Assembly (NCBI GenBank): GCA_964546505.1 | Contig: CAZJJZ010000003.1 | Location: forward strand, 1-58,308 | DNA from: CAZJJZ01 sp964546505 | GTDB lineage: Bacteria > Patescibacteriota > Gracilibacteria > UBA1369 | DNA length: 58,308 nt | Direction of reading: 5' to 3' | In this document: one piece after another, positions 1 to 9,551 of the stretch | Numbering within the stretch: the first letter of the stretch is position 1 | Layout of the letters: the number at the start of each line of letters is the position of its first letter | Program-made: the position numbers and the translations under genes | Notes under the pieces: generated by a model | Seen by the model: only the letters and a program-made list of their open reading frames with translations | Told to the model about the DNA's origin: nothing | Database searches by the model: none

Positions 1-752
1 CTTGCTTCCTTTAAGCTAATTAAGTTATCAGAATAAACTTCAGCATAATCACGAACTCTCTTTAATAATCTATTTGCTATTCTAGGTGTTCCTCTAGATC
101 TTCTAGCAATTTCTATGGCTCCCTCTTTTGTTATATTACACCCGAGTACATGGGCACTCCTTATAACTATTTCTTTAAGTTGCTCTACAGTATAATACTC
201 CATAGCGCACAAAACTCCGAATCTATCCCTTAAAGGAGCTGTTAACATTCCAATTCTAGTTGTAGCACCTATGAGTGTAAATGCTGGCAAATCTAATCTT
301 ATAGATTTTGCTGCTGCCCCTTTACCTATTACTATGTCTAATGCGTAATCCTCCATAGCAGGATAAAGAATTTCTTCTACACTTCTATTTAATCTATGAA
401 TTTCATCAATAAATAAAACATCTTTTTCTTTTAAATTAGTCAAAATCGAGGCAAGGTCACCTTGCTTCTCTAAAGCTGGACCAGAGGTTATCTTGAGTCC
501 GACACCAGCTTCTTTGCTCAAAATATTCGCCAGAGTTGTTTTGCCAAGCCCAGGTGGGCCATAAAACAACAAATGATCCAAAGCTTCTTGTCTGCGTTTA
601 GTAGCTTCCAAGAGCACAGCCAGATTATGCTTTAACTCACTTTGGCCAATATATTCCGCCAGTGAATTGGGACGTAAAGAATTTTCCAAATCCGGAACAC
701 TCGGACTCGACTGATTGGCTGCTATTGCTTTGGATTTTCTTTCAATTGCCAT
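1..752 (-). CDS. ruvB: Holliday junction branch-migration helicase RuvB (3' end cut by window edge)
   Basis: RuvB is the AAA+ motor that drives Holliday-junction branch migration with RuvA. About 250 of the usual ~340 residues are present; the C-terminal winged helix runs off the left edge. Visible motifs in order: Walker A GPPGLGKTT (near 520-550), Walker B LFIDEIHRL (near 395-420), and the sensor-1 stretch LIGATTR (near 250-270). The ATG at 752 gives an N-terminus beginning MAIERKSK, with the family's RP-xxL-xEYIGQ segment following. A second ATG four bases upstream is out of frame. No ruvA or ruvC is in view. Identity is very secure. Confidence 0.95.
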   Translation of the reverse strand, partial: MAIERKSKAIAANQSSPSVPDLENSLRPNSLAEYIGQSELKHNLAVLLEATKRRQEALDHLLFYGPPGLGKTTLANILSKEAGVGLKITSGPALEKQGDLASILTNLKEKDVLFIDEIHRLNRSVEEILYPAMEDYALDIVIGKGAAAKSIRLDLPAFTLIGATTRIGMLTAPLRDRFGVLCAMEYYTVEQLKEIVIRSAHVLGCNITKEGAIEIARRSRGTPRIANRLLKRVRDYAEVYSDNLISLKEA

Positions 753-797
753 ACATTGCCTTATTGCTGATTGATTATAACTCAATCAGATTTCCGC

Positions 798-1307
798 TCA
801 AGACCTTTTTGTTAAGTCAATATTACAATGTTCTTTCACCAAATTATAAATGAAGAAGCGCAGGCCCTCCGGATTTGGAGCTTCATCAAAAAAAATCACA
901 CTGCGCGTTGATGAGGTCTCCACCCTTACTGTACCGAAATCGAATAAATCTATACCAGACAAAATGCCATTTTCTTTGGTGCTGATATTTTGAATATCAG
1001 CTAATTTACCCTGAATTTCTTCCCTCACAAAAGGAGTTTTCCAGTCCATGTAAATAATTCTCTTATTGGTCAGAATTAATGAATCCAGATAGTAAATCAA
1101 AGCGTCATAAAACCAAACCAGCGCAAAGACAATTGTAATGCCCAGATAAGTATAGAACTGAATTTGTAAACTCATTACATGGGTTATAACCCAGCCCATA
1201 AAATAAAATGGCAAACTATAAATCCAAATCCTAATTGCGTTTAGTATCACAAAAAAATAGTGGTGGTGTACTCTTTTAATGATCTTTTCTCCTTCCTGTA
1301 AATACAT
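798..1307 (-). CDS. PH-domain (bPH2/YdbS-like) membrane protein
   Basis: A 169-residue protein with two hydrophobic segments (about residues 20-45 and 50-75). A soluble C-terminal part follows with the bacterial PH-like signature: LTNKRIIY, then a segment with IQNISTKENGILSGI, then a FGTVRVETSS strand. Proteins of this type are common, poorly characterised membrane proteins in Patescibacteria and Firmicutes. It sits 45 bp upstream of ruvB on the same strand, so the two may be co-transcribed. The function is unknown; the family assignment is from sequence pattern only. Confidence 0.75.
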   Translation of the reverse strand: MYLQEGEKIIKRVHHHYFFVILNAIRIWIYSLPFYFMGWVITHVMSLQIQFYTYLGITIVFALVWFYDALIYYLDSLILTNKRIIYMDWKTPFVREEIQGKLADIQNISTKENGILSGIDLFDFGTVRVETSSTRSVIFFDEAPNPEGLRFFIYNLVKEHCNIDLTKRS

Positions 1308-1380
1308 CAGCGAGGTTTAAATTAGTGTTAATTTACCACATATCCAAAAGAACGCAAGTGATTGGCGCTGATATTTTCAA

Positions 1381-1457
1381 TGGTGCGCCCGACACGATTC
1401 GAACGTGTGACCTTTGCCTTAGAAGGGCACTGCTCTATCCTACTGAGCTACGGGCGC
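1381..1457 (-). tRNA. tRNA-Arg (UCU)
   Basis: On the minus strand the 7-bp acceptor stem GCGCCCG/CGGGCGC closes a cloverleaf with D arm, an anticodon loop CTTCTAA (anticodon TCT) and a T arm ACACG-TTCGAAT-CGTGT. The 3' CCA is encoded (TGGT on the plus strand at 1381-1384). It reads AGA/AGG arginine codons. Confidence 0.96.
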
Positions 1458-1511
1458 ATATAAAAAAGCGGCGAAAGTATAATTTAACCCGCCGCTAGAA
1501 GCAAACTTTTT

Positions 1512-3579
1512 TTAATTTCGATAAAAATTTTCCGCGGCAGTACTCGATACTACCAATGAGTTACTATATTTATTAATTCCATTAAGCTTCAAAACAACCA
1601 TTTTATAAAGTATTTGGGCTACTTCGGCTCTATCAATGGTGGCATTGGGATAAATTTTATTACTGTCACTTGGTAGAATTCCCTTGGCTTTTGCGAAAGC
1701 AAAATAGGCATTATACCAGCTAGAACTATCAATATCCTGATAGCTGCTTTTATTAATATATCCTGAAATATCCAGGTCGGCAGCGGCAATCAACATTTTA
1801 ATAAATTCAGCTCTGGTTACCGAATTAGCCGGCTTGAATACATTTCCAGCATACCCTCGTACTACATTATCCTTCACCGCAGAGGCTACATAATTCGCGT
1901 ACCACTCTCGACTATTGGTATCTTTGAAACCCAAAGTTTGATNNNNNNNNNNNNNNNNCAGTCAAAGGTAGATTTAAGCCTTCATAAATAAATTTAAGTG
2001 ATTCTACCCTAGAAACCTTTTTCTGGGGCTGGAAAGTTCCATCCGGATAACCTTTTATTACCTGGTGTTTGCTCAGGAAAGCTACCGCAGAATAGGCAGG
2101 ATCATCAGCTTCTATATCAGGGAACAAGCCTGTTTGCATGATTTTGGTGATTGCTTGTCTTTGGCCGTCACTAATGGAGATCTGCAGGCCGTAGGCTGCC
2201 ATCGGAGTGACTGTAATTTCTGCAATACCGTTGCGGAAATCACCATTGCCCAACATATTATTTTTTATTGTAGCACTACCAGCTTCAACTTTAGCGTAAA
2301 TTGTCGCGGTTGGCTGGAAGTTTTCAATTACTTTGCCTTCTGCATCTAATGCCAGCACTTTGATGGTTTTTACTGTATTTACTACGAATGTGTCTGTATA
2401 GATCAAGTCAAATTTGGCCAAAGTCTGTTTTTTAGACTCGATTGGGTTGTTGTTATCATTAACAACCGGATTTTCAATTACAGCTGGTGAGTTGTTGGTG
2501 CTATTATTTTCACCTGCACTTGAGCTGTTATTGCTGTTGTTGCTATTGCTATTGCTGTTGCTAGTAGGGGGTAACTGATCATTGACGGGTGTAGTGTTAA
2601 CTGGAGCATTATTGGCTGTTGTGGTGGGGGTATTGGGAGTGGCGGGATTGCTATTGTTATTATTAGCTGTCGGCGGGTTGTCGGTATTAGTGTTACTAGG
2701 AGGAGTAATATTGGTAGTACTCGAAGCTGAGCCATTGCGGTATTTTTGTACATACAACATGGGATTGATCGTTGTTGCCAAAGCTTTTTCTTTACCTAAT
2801 CCAGCATTGATAGCGGAAGTGAAGTTAAGTCCTGCATCACTGGCTTCTTTGGAGGTAAAAGGCCAATATGGGTGCCAGGGAGCCGCAGAATTATCTATTT
2901 GAAAATGAATATGGGGAGTAGATGCAATGCCTGTTTCACCGGATTTGGCTATCAATTGTCCCTTCCTTACCACTTCGCCTTCTTTGACTAGTATCGATGC
3001 CAAATGGCTGTAGGAAGAATAATATGTGGTCTTTTGGTTTGGATTGTCCAAGGTTGGAACATTGTCATGAGTGATAACCAGATGGTTGCCAAAACCGGAA
3101 GACTGATTGGCAACTTTTGAAACGTAGCCATTGGCTATCGCGTACACTGGTGTGTTAATAGGAACCTTGATGTCAATTGCTAAATGGCTGCCTGCATTTT
3201 CCAAACCATCCAGTTTGTAATTTCCCATATATGGTACACTGTAAGTAATTTGAGCATTTCTGATGCGTTTTTGATCATCGGTTGTCCATTTAGTTAGTTT
3301 TGTTGCCAATTCTGAAGCTACATAATCAGGAACTTCGACTTTTTTCTGTGCCGGAATTGAATCAAAGTCGGCTTTCCATTCTGCACTGGATAAATTCACC
3401 CAGTCTGGTATTTGTTTGATTGGCATTGCGGTGCCGTCAAAAGCCGGAACAGAACCGGTTGGCAAAACGCTGGTTTTTAAATTGACGAAATCACCTCTCA
3501 GCAACAGTCCTAAAACTACGAAGACTCCAATGATGATGAGAATCTGAAATCTATTTTTGGCAATAAAGTTTTTAATCAT
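1512..3579 (-). CDS. Cell-surface M23 (LytM) peptidase with three C-terminal SLH domains (contains an assembly gap)
   Basis: One gene split by 16 Ns at 1943-1958, whose length does not preserve frame. From an ATG at 3579 it has an N-terminal membrane anchor (hydrophobic LIIIGVFVVLGLLL). Next comes an M23 peptidase domain with zinc ligands in HLAID and HIHF, then a long Asn/Pro/Thr/Ser-rich linker (about 2480-2730). An Ig-like segment and three SLH repeats follow: one before the gap (FPDIEADDPAY..GYPDGTFQP) and two after it (FKDTNSREWY.., YQDIDSSSWY..). M23 enzymes cut peptidoglycan cross-bridges; SLH domains bind secondary cell-wall polymer, so this is a wall-attached, externally facing hydrolase. 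A TTG at 3636 would add 19 residues, but the ATG places the membrane segment near the start. It is divergent from tsaE. Confidence 0.88.
1943..1958. other. Assembly gap (16 N) inside the M23-SLH gene
   Basis: The coding sense is clear on both sides (SLH repeat 1 upstream, SLH repeat 2 downstream) but the frames do not match. The N count is therefore an estimate and the frame break is artificial. Confidence 0.95.
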
Positions 3580-3641
3580 TTGTTTGTGTTTTTGTTTGAA
3601 TCCACTAATTATATCACTAACAATACCTTTAAGCAATTATC

Positions 3642-4088
3642 GTGTCTGGTTATCAAGAAACAACATTACTGACTTTAGCTGATTTACAAAAATTCGCTCT
3701 GGAAATAGCTGAAAAGACTAGTCCACCAGCCATTTTTTTCTTGCAAGGAGATTTGGGGGCAGGGAAAACTGCTTTTGTTAAGGCTTATGCTGAAGTATTA
3801 GGCTTACCTGCCAAACATATCACCAGTCCGACTTTTGCTATCATGAATAGTTATCAATTGCCTCAAAATCAACTTTACCACCTGGATTTATATCGGTTGA
3901 CAGAAAATGATTTTTTGCTGTTTTCAGAAATCAAACAGATTGTTAATATCGCTCAGGATTATTTGTTTATCGAATGGCCCGAAAAAATTAATTTCGAAAA
4001 CTTGGATCTTTCGGCTTGGCAAATTCACAATTTACATTTCGAAAATCAATCCGGAATACGTAAAGTACGTCATCATCACCAAATATGA
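3642..4088 (+). CDS. tsaE: tRNA threonylcarbamoyladenosine biosynthesis ATPase TsaE
   Basis: TsaE is the small P-loop ATPase that works with TsaB/TsaD to make t6A37 on ANN-decoding tRNAs. The 148-residue product has the Walker A GDLGAGKT (residues ~36-43), the SPTFAIMNSY segment and LYHLDLYRL typical of the family, and is the usual length. The start is GTG at 3642; there is no closer ATG before the P-loop. Its stop overlaps the dnaE start by 4 bp (ATGA), so the pair is translationally coupled. The partner tsaC lies near the right end of the window. Confidence 0.93.
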   Translation: MSGYQETTLLTLADLQKFALEIAEKTSPPAIFFLQGDLGAGKTAFVKAYAEVLGLPAKHITSPTFAIMNSYQLPQNQLYHLDLYRLTENDFLLFSEIKQIVNIAQDYLFIEWPEKINFENLDLSAWQIHNLHFENQSGIRKVRHHHQI

Positions 4089-7000
4089 GTTTCGTTCACC
4101 TCAATGTTCACTCGCATTTCAGTCTCCTAGATGCTCTTGGCTCGCCCAAAAACTGGGCAAAAAAGGCTGCCGAGATTGGTTTTTCCGCTATGGCATTGAC
4201 AGACAACTCACATCTTTATGGCGCCATCGAGTTTTATAAGGCAGCCAAAGACAACAATTTGAAGGGAATTATCGGAGCGGAATTTCATCTCACTGCTGGC
4301 TCAAGATTTGACAAATCTTTGGAAGCTAATCAACAAACTGGCAAAATCACCGTCTTGGCCAAAAATGAGGTCGGTTACCAGAATCTTCTCAAGCTTTCCA
4401 GCATCGCTTCACTCGAAGGTTTCAATCATTTTCCTCGCCTTGACTTTGAAGTCTTGGCAGCGCATGCTGCCGGCCTGATTGTCTTAAGTGGTGATGTTAC
4501 CGGCTTACTTGCCAAAGCCATTCTCAATGGCCAGGAACAAGAACAACACAAGTTAATGGATTTTTTCCAACGCACTTTTGGTGCTGATTTTTATCTGGAA
4601 ATACAAAGGCATGGTTCAGCTGATGAGGAACAAGTGATCGCGACCAGTATCCGTCTAAGCAAGCAATTCTCTGTCAAAATGGTCGCCACTAATGGCTGTC
4701 GCTACTTTTNNNNNNNNNNCCACAGAAGATAATTTACCTCATGATATTTTGGTATGTATTGGCGAACAAACCAACTTGAGCAATCAAAACCGCAAAAAAT
4801 ACTCTGGAGACTACTCACTTCTTTCCGCAGATCAAATGCGTCAACTCTTCGCTGATTTGCCTGAAGCATGCGACACAACCCTGGAAATCGCCGAGAAATG
4901 TGACCTCAAAATCCAGCTTGGCCAAAACTTAATCCCCAAATTTCAGACACCACAAAATCAGCCTGCGTCGGAATATTTAAGAGAACTCTGTCTGCAGGGC
5001 GTGTCTGAATTGTATCCTCCTGAACGTCAAGCCGAAGCTATTCAGCAAATGGATTTTGAGCTGTCTGTAATTAATCGTATGGGCTTTGATGATTATTTTT
5101 TGATAGTCTGGGACTTCGTCAATTTTGCCAAAACCAACGGTATAGCCGTAGGGCCTGGTAGAGGTTCTGCAGCAGGAGCCTTGATCGCATACGCTCTCAA
5201 AATCACTGAACTTGATCCTTTAACTCATGGTTTGATTTTCGAGCGCTTTCTAAATCCAGAACGTGTCTCCATGCCTGATATCGATATCGATTTTGCCGAT
5301 CATCGCCGTCATGAAGTTTTGGAATATACAATCAAAAAATATGGACGAGAATGTGTGTCTCAAGTGGTTACTTTTGGGACAATGTCCGCCAAAGCGGTGG
5401 TTAGAGATGTCGGGCGCGCCATGGGCTATCCCTATTCAGAAGTTGATAGAGTGGCCAAGGCTATTCCTCAGCCAGTCTTGGGTAAGCATGCGCCGCTGAA
5501 AGTATCTGTAAAGGAAAATGCAGATGTTGCCTTAATTTATAACAATGATCCACGAGCCAAGGCATTATTGGATAACGCCATTCGCTTGGAAGGTACTGTT
5601 CGTCAAGCCGGCACCCACGCCTGTGCTGTGATTATTTCACAAGAAGCCTTGGTTAACTACACGCCCATCCAAAAAGCGACAGATGGTAGTGACGGGATAG
5701 TGACACAATATGATATGAAAGCATTGGAGACTATAGGTTTGTTGAAAATGGACTTCTTGGGTCTCAAAAACCTGACCATTATGGAGGAGACCCAGAAAAT
5801 TATCCAACAAACCCGCGGTGAAAAGGTTAATCTGCAGCAACTTCCCTTAGATGATGACGCTACTTTTCGAGTCTTACAATTAGGTGAAACTACCGGCATT
5901 TTTCAATTAGAATCCAATGGTATGCGACGCTACATTAGGGAGCTCAAGCCTACCGATTTCAACGATATTATCGCTATGCTTTCTTTGTATCGGCCCGGAC
6001 CGATGGAGTACATTCCAGTGTACATTAAAGGAAAACATCATCCGGAAACTGTTGAGTACCAGGACCCTGCATTTGCCAGTATCTTGAGCGAAACCTACGG
6101 AGTGGCAGTATACCAAGAGCAAATTTTACAAATCGCTCGTATTTTTGCAGGTTTTAGCTTGGGTGAGGCGGATATTTTGCGCCGTGCCGTGGGGAAAAAA
6201 GATCCGAAACTGCTAGCTGAACAAAAAGAAAAATTCGTTGCCGGTGCCGTTAATTGCGGGCACACGCGCGAGCATGCAACCATGATTTTCGAAAAAGTGG
6301 TTGAGCCCTTTGCGGGTTATGGTTTTAATAAATCACATGCGGCTTGTTATGCCATGATTTCTTATCAGACATGTTATTTGAAGGCACACTACCCGACAGA
6401 GTTCATGACAGCATTACTAACCTGTGATTACGATAATACTGATAAAATCACTCTTGAAATTGCGGATTGTGAAATGATGGGCATCGAAGTTCAGCCGCCA
6501 TCAATTAATCATTCAGAATCACTATTCTCAGTCAGTGGTCCACAGTCCATTCGCTTTGGTTTAAGTGCCATCAAAGGGATAGGGCAGGGGCAAGTTGAGG
6601 AAATTATTAGAGTCAGAAATAAGCTTGGAAGATTTCACAGTATAGAAGAATTTGCAGCCAATTTACCTCCCAAAATTCTCAATAAAAAAACCATTGAAAG
6701 TCTGGCTTATGCTGGTGCATTGGACGAATTTGGCGATCGTCGGCAATTGGCGGAGAATTATGATGTTATTAATAAATATTCCAAAAGCCATTATCAGGAT
6801 GCCGCTCAAAGCACTGCGGAACCTCAGCACAGTCTGTTTGAAGAAGAGGACTTGTCGCTAAATTCGGGTAGCCGAGAAAAAATGATTTTCAAAAACACTG
6901 TCCCACTGACTCATATGGAAAGATTGCAACTGGAAAAAACCTATGTCGGACTTTATGTCAGCGGACATCCATTAAAAGGCTTGACGCAATACCTGAAAAG

Positions 7001-7700
7001 AAAGGGGACATTAATTGGCGAATTGAGTCCAAAAAATTTAGGTCAGCTGATCAGAGTAACTGGCGTGTTGAGTAATTTACGTACAGCCATCACTAAAGCC
7101 AACGTGGCCATGGCATACGGTCAAATAGAAGATACCACAGGCAATGTTGACGTGGTTTTTTTTCCAAAAGCATATGAGCAAGTAAAATTTAAATTGAATG
7201 ATAATCAGGCGCTTACTATCGATGGCCGTCTAGACAATCGACGCGGCGGAGCACAAATTGTCGTCAATGACATCAGCGTGATGTCACTAGATAAGATGAT
7301 TGAGAGTGCCAAAAACAGCGGCGCCTATCACCCTCAAGAAAAAGTACAAATCAAGCGTATACGTTTTGAAAGTGCTAAAACGCCAATAAATCCACCAGAC
7401 AACTCCGAAAAACAGTTTGCTCAGGCCGTAACTGCAGCTGCGCCCACTACTGCAGTCAATCCGCAAGTGGATTTACCGCACCTTCAAATCCATGATCAAT
7501 CAATCACAATAACCATCCCCCAAAACACTGCTGCCCAACAATTGCAAAATTTAAAAAACCTACTATCTGCTCAAAGTGGAACACACCAGGTAGAATTGAA
7601 AATGTTCAAGGACGGCAGCTGGCAAACCTTTCAAAGTAATTTGACTTTACAGCCAACTGAGCAATTGTGTCAGGAAAGAATGTNNNNNNNNNNAAATTGA
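4085..7700 (+). CDS. dnaE: DNA polymerase III alpha subunit (two assembly gaps)
   Basis: This is the replicative polymerase. Order of domains: N-terminal PHP (4085 to ~4710), C-family palm with GPGRGSAAGA and the catalytic MPDIDIDF (near 5260-5295), fingers with YQEQILQIARIF and FNKSHAACYAMI, HhH region, then an OB fold (LIRVTGVLSNLRTAI, near 7040) and a C-terminal tail. Ten Ns at 4710 shift the frame, and a second 10-N run at 7684 hides the real end; the TGA at 7698-7700 is the stop if that count is right. In the PHP domain the usual TDHG reads TDNS and the usual ATNDVHY reads ATNGCRY, so metal ligands look lost. DnaE1-type length, about 1200 residues. Confidence 0.95.
4710..4719. other. Assembly gap (10 N) inside dnaE
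   Basis: It interrupts the end of the PHP domain. Upstream and downstream coding frames differ by one, so the true missing length is not 10. Confidence 0.95.
7684..7693. other. Assembly gap (10 N) at the 3' end of dnaE
   Basis: It falls at the extreme C-terminus of DnaE; the stop codon cannot be placed with certainty. Confidence 0.9.
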
Positions 7701-7708
7701 AAAATTGC

Positions 7709-7736
7709 TTGGTTAAATTTCAGCTTTAATTATACT
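7709..7736 (+). promoter_or_regulatory. Predicted aspS promoter
   Basis: TTGGTT (7709-7714), a 16-nt spacer and TATACT (7731-7736), about 50 nt before the aspS ATG. It separates aspS from the tsaE-dnaE unit. Confidence 0.5.
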
Positions 7737-7787
7737 GTTGTGGCTGAAAAGAAAACTCAGTGATTAGCAAGAATAATTTTTAACTAT

Positions 7788-9551
7788 ATGCTTAGAACCA
7801 ATACCAACGGAGAATTAAACAAAAGCTCAATCGGACAAAGAGTAACCTTAACCGGCTGGGTGCACCGTCGCCGTGATCATGGAGGGGTGATTTTTATTGA
7901 TCTTAGAGACCGCTACGGCCTCACCCAAACTGTCACTGATCCCATCAAGTTTGAAGCGGCACACCAAATTGCCAATGAAGTACGCCCAGAATTTGTTTTA
8001 AAACTATCTGGAGTTGTGCGCGCGCGACCAGAAGGTCAGGAAAACTCCAAACTTACCACTGGCGAAATCGAAGTGTTAATTGAAGAATGTGAAATTTTGA
8101 ATCGAGCCAAAACACCTCCCTTCGAAATCGACTACGAAAATGATGTTAATGAAGAATTACGATTGAAATATCGCTATCTGGATTTGCGTCGAGAACGTAT
8201 GCAACGCAATATCGTGTTCCGTCACAAAGCGGTCAAGTTGATTCGTGACTTTTATGATCAAAATCAGTTTATTGAAGTGGAAACGCCGATTTTGATCAAA
8301 GGAACGCCAGAAGGTAGCCGTGAATACATTGTGCCATCCAGACTGTATCCAGGTAATTATTATGTTTTACCTCAATCACCTCAGCAGCTCAAACAGCTAT
8401 TAATGGTTGCTGGAATGGATCGTTATTTTCAAGTTGCTCGCTGTTTTCGTGATGAAGATCAAAGAGGAGATCGTCAACCAGAATTTACCCAAATCGACGT
8501 GGAAATGTCCTTTATCGAACAAGAAGACATAATCGCTCTGCATGAAAAACTACTCATTGAATTAACTGAAAAATTAGTTCCGCAGAAAAAAATTCAACAA
8601 AAACCTTTCCCTCGCCTGACTTGGCAGGAGGTTATGGATAGTTACGGGTCTGATAAACCGGATATTCGTTTTGAAATGAAAATTGTTGATGTATCAGAAA
8701 TTGCTCAAAATACCGAATTCTCTGTATTTAAAGATGCCTTAGCAAGAGGTGGAGTCGTTAGAGCTTTGAAAGTTGATGGTGGGCTGGAATTAACTCGCAA
8801 AGAAATTGATGATTTAACCGAATTGGCCAGACATCACGGTGCCAAAGGCCTGGCTTATATCCAAATCACAAGTGAAGGGCCTAAATCCAACTTACTCAAA
8901 TACCTCAAAGATGAGGAGGTTCAAGGATATATCAGCAAATCTGGAGCCAAACCAGGCGATATCATTTTCTTTGGCGCTGATTCTTTCGAGACTGTTTGCA
9001 AAGCCCTTGGTCAAGTGCGTCTGGCCTGTGCAGACCGCTTTAAATTACGTGATCCCAATAGTCTTGCTTATTTATGGGTAGTAGACTTTCCATTATTCGA
9101 ACAAGATCCACTTAATGGGCAAATTTCAGCGGCACATCACCCCTTCACTTCCCCCAAAGACGATCAGTATGATTTACTGGCTCAAGATCCAGTAAAAGTA
9201 ATCGCCAAAGCCTATGATATTGTCCTCAACGGCTACGAAATTGGCGGTGGAAGTGTTAGAATTCACAATCAAGACACTCAAAAACGTGTTTTTGATATTT
9301 TAGGCATTTCCGACGAAAATGCCGAGTTGAGATTTGGACATATGTTAGAGGCTTTTGGCTATGGCGCTCCTCCACATGGCGGTTTAGCACTTGGTTTGGA
9401 AAGACTTTTAATGGTATACTTAGATGAGCCCAACATTCGTGAAGTAATGGCTTTCCCAAAAGATCAAAAAGCCAAAGACTTAATGCTTGGAGCACCTTCA
9501 TCCATGCCCATAGAAACACTTCAAGAACTTAAAATCAGCAACATCGAATAA
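7788..9551 (+). CDS. aspS: Aspartyl-tRNA synthetase, probably non-discriminating (Asp/Asn)
   Basis: A 587-residue bacterial-type class II synthetase with N-terminal anticodon-binding OB fold, catalytic core (motif 2 around FRDEDQRGDRQPEFTQID, motif 3 LALGLERLLM) and the inserted GAD domain. In the OB fold, His31 (in RRRDHGG) and the Gly in RARPEG match residues which, as I recall from work on the Pseudomonas enzyme, mark AspRS that also charges tRNA-Asn. E. coli AspRS has Leu and Lys there. If so, Asn-tRNA is made through GatCAB. No asnS is in view. Its stop overlaps the next gene's ATG (TAATG). Confidence 0.96.
   Translation: MLRTNTNGELNKSSIGQRVTLTGWVHRRRDHGGVIFIDLRDRYGLTQTVTDPIKFEAAHQIANEVRPEFVLKLSGVVRARPEGQENSKLTTGEIEVLIEECEILNRAKTPPFEIDYENDVNEELRLKYRYLDLRRERMQRNIVFRHKAVKLIRDFYDQNQFIEVETPILIKGTPEGSREYIVPSRLYPGNYYVLPQSPQQLKQLLMVAGMDRYFQVARCFRDEDQRGDRQPEFTQIDVEMSFIEQEDIIALHEKLLIELTEKLVPQKKIQQKPFPRLTWQEVMDSYGSDKPDIRFEMKIVDVSEIAQNTEFSVFKDALARGGVVRALKVDGGLELTRKEIDDLTELARHHGAKGLAYIQITSEGPKSNLLKYLKDEEVQGYISKSGAKPGDIIFFGADSFETVCKALGQVRLACADRFKLRDPNSLAYLWVVDFPLFEQDPLNGQISAAHHPFTSPKDDQYDLLAQDPVKVIAKAYDIVLNGYEIGGGSVRIHNQDTQKRVFDILGISDENAELRFGHMLEAFGYGAPPHGGLALGLERLLMVYLDEPNIREVMAFPKDQKAKDLMLGAPSSMPIETLQELKISNIE

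Noticed and set aside
662..853. 63-residue plus-strand ORF opposite ruvB
   Set aside because: It overlaps the conserved RuvB N-terminus and has no motif or initiation signal.
2065..2902. Plus- and minus-strand ORFs overlapping the linker of the M23-SLH gene
   Set aside because: Low-complexity shadows of the Asn/Thr/Pro-rich linker; the M23-SLH frame has domain support.
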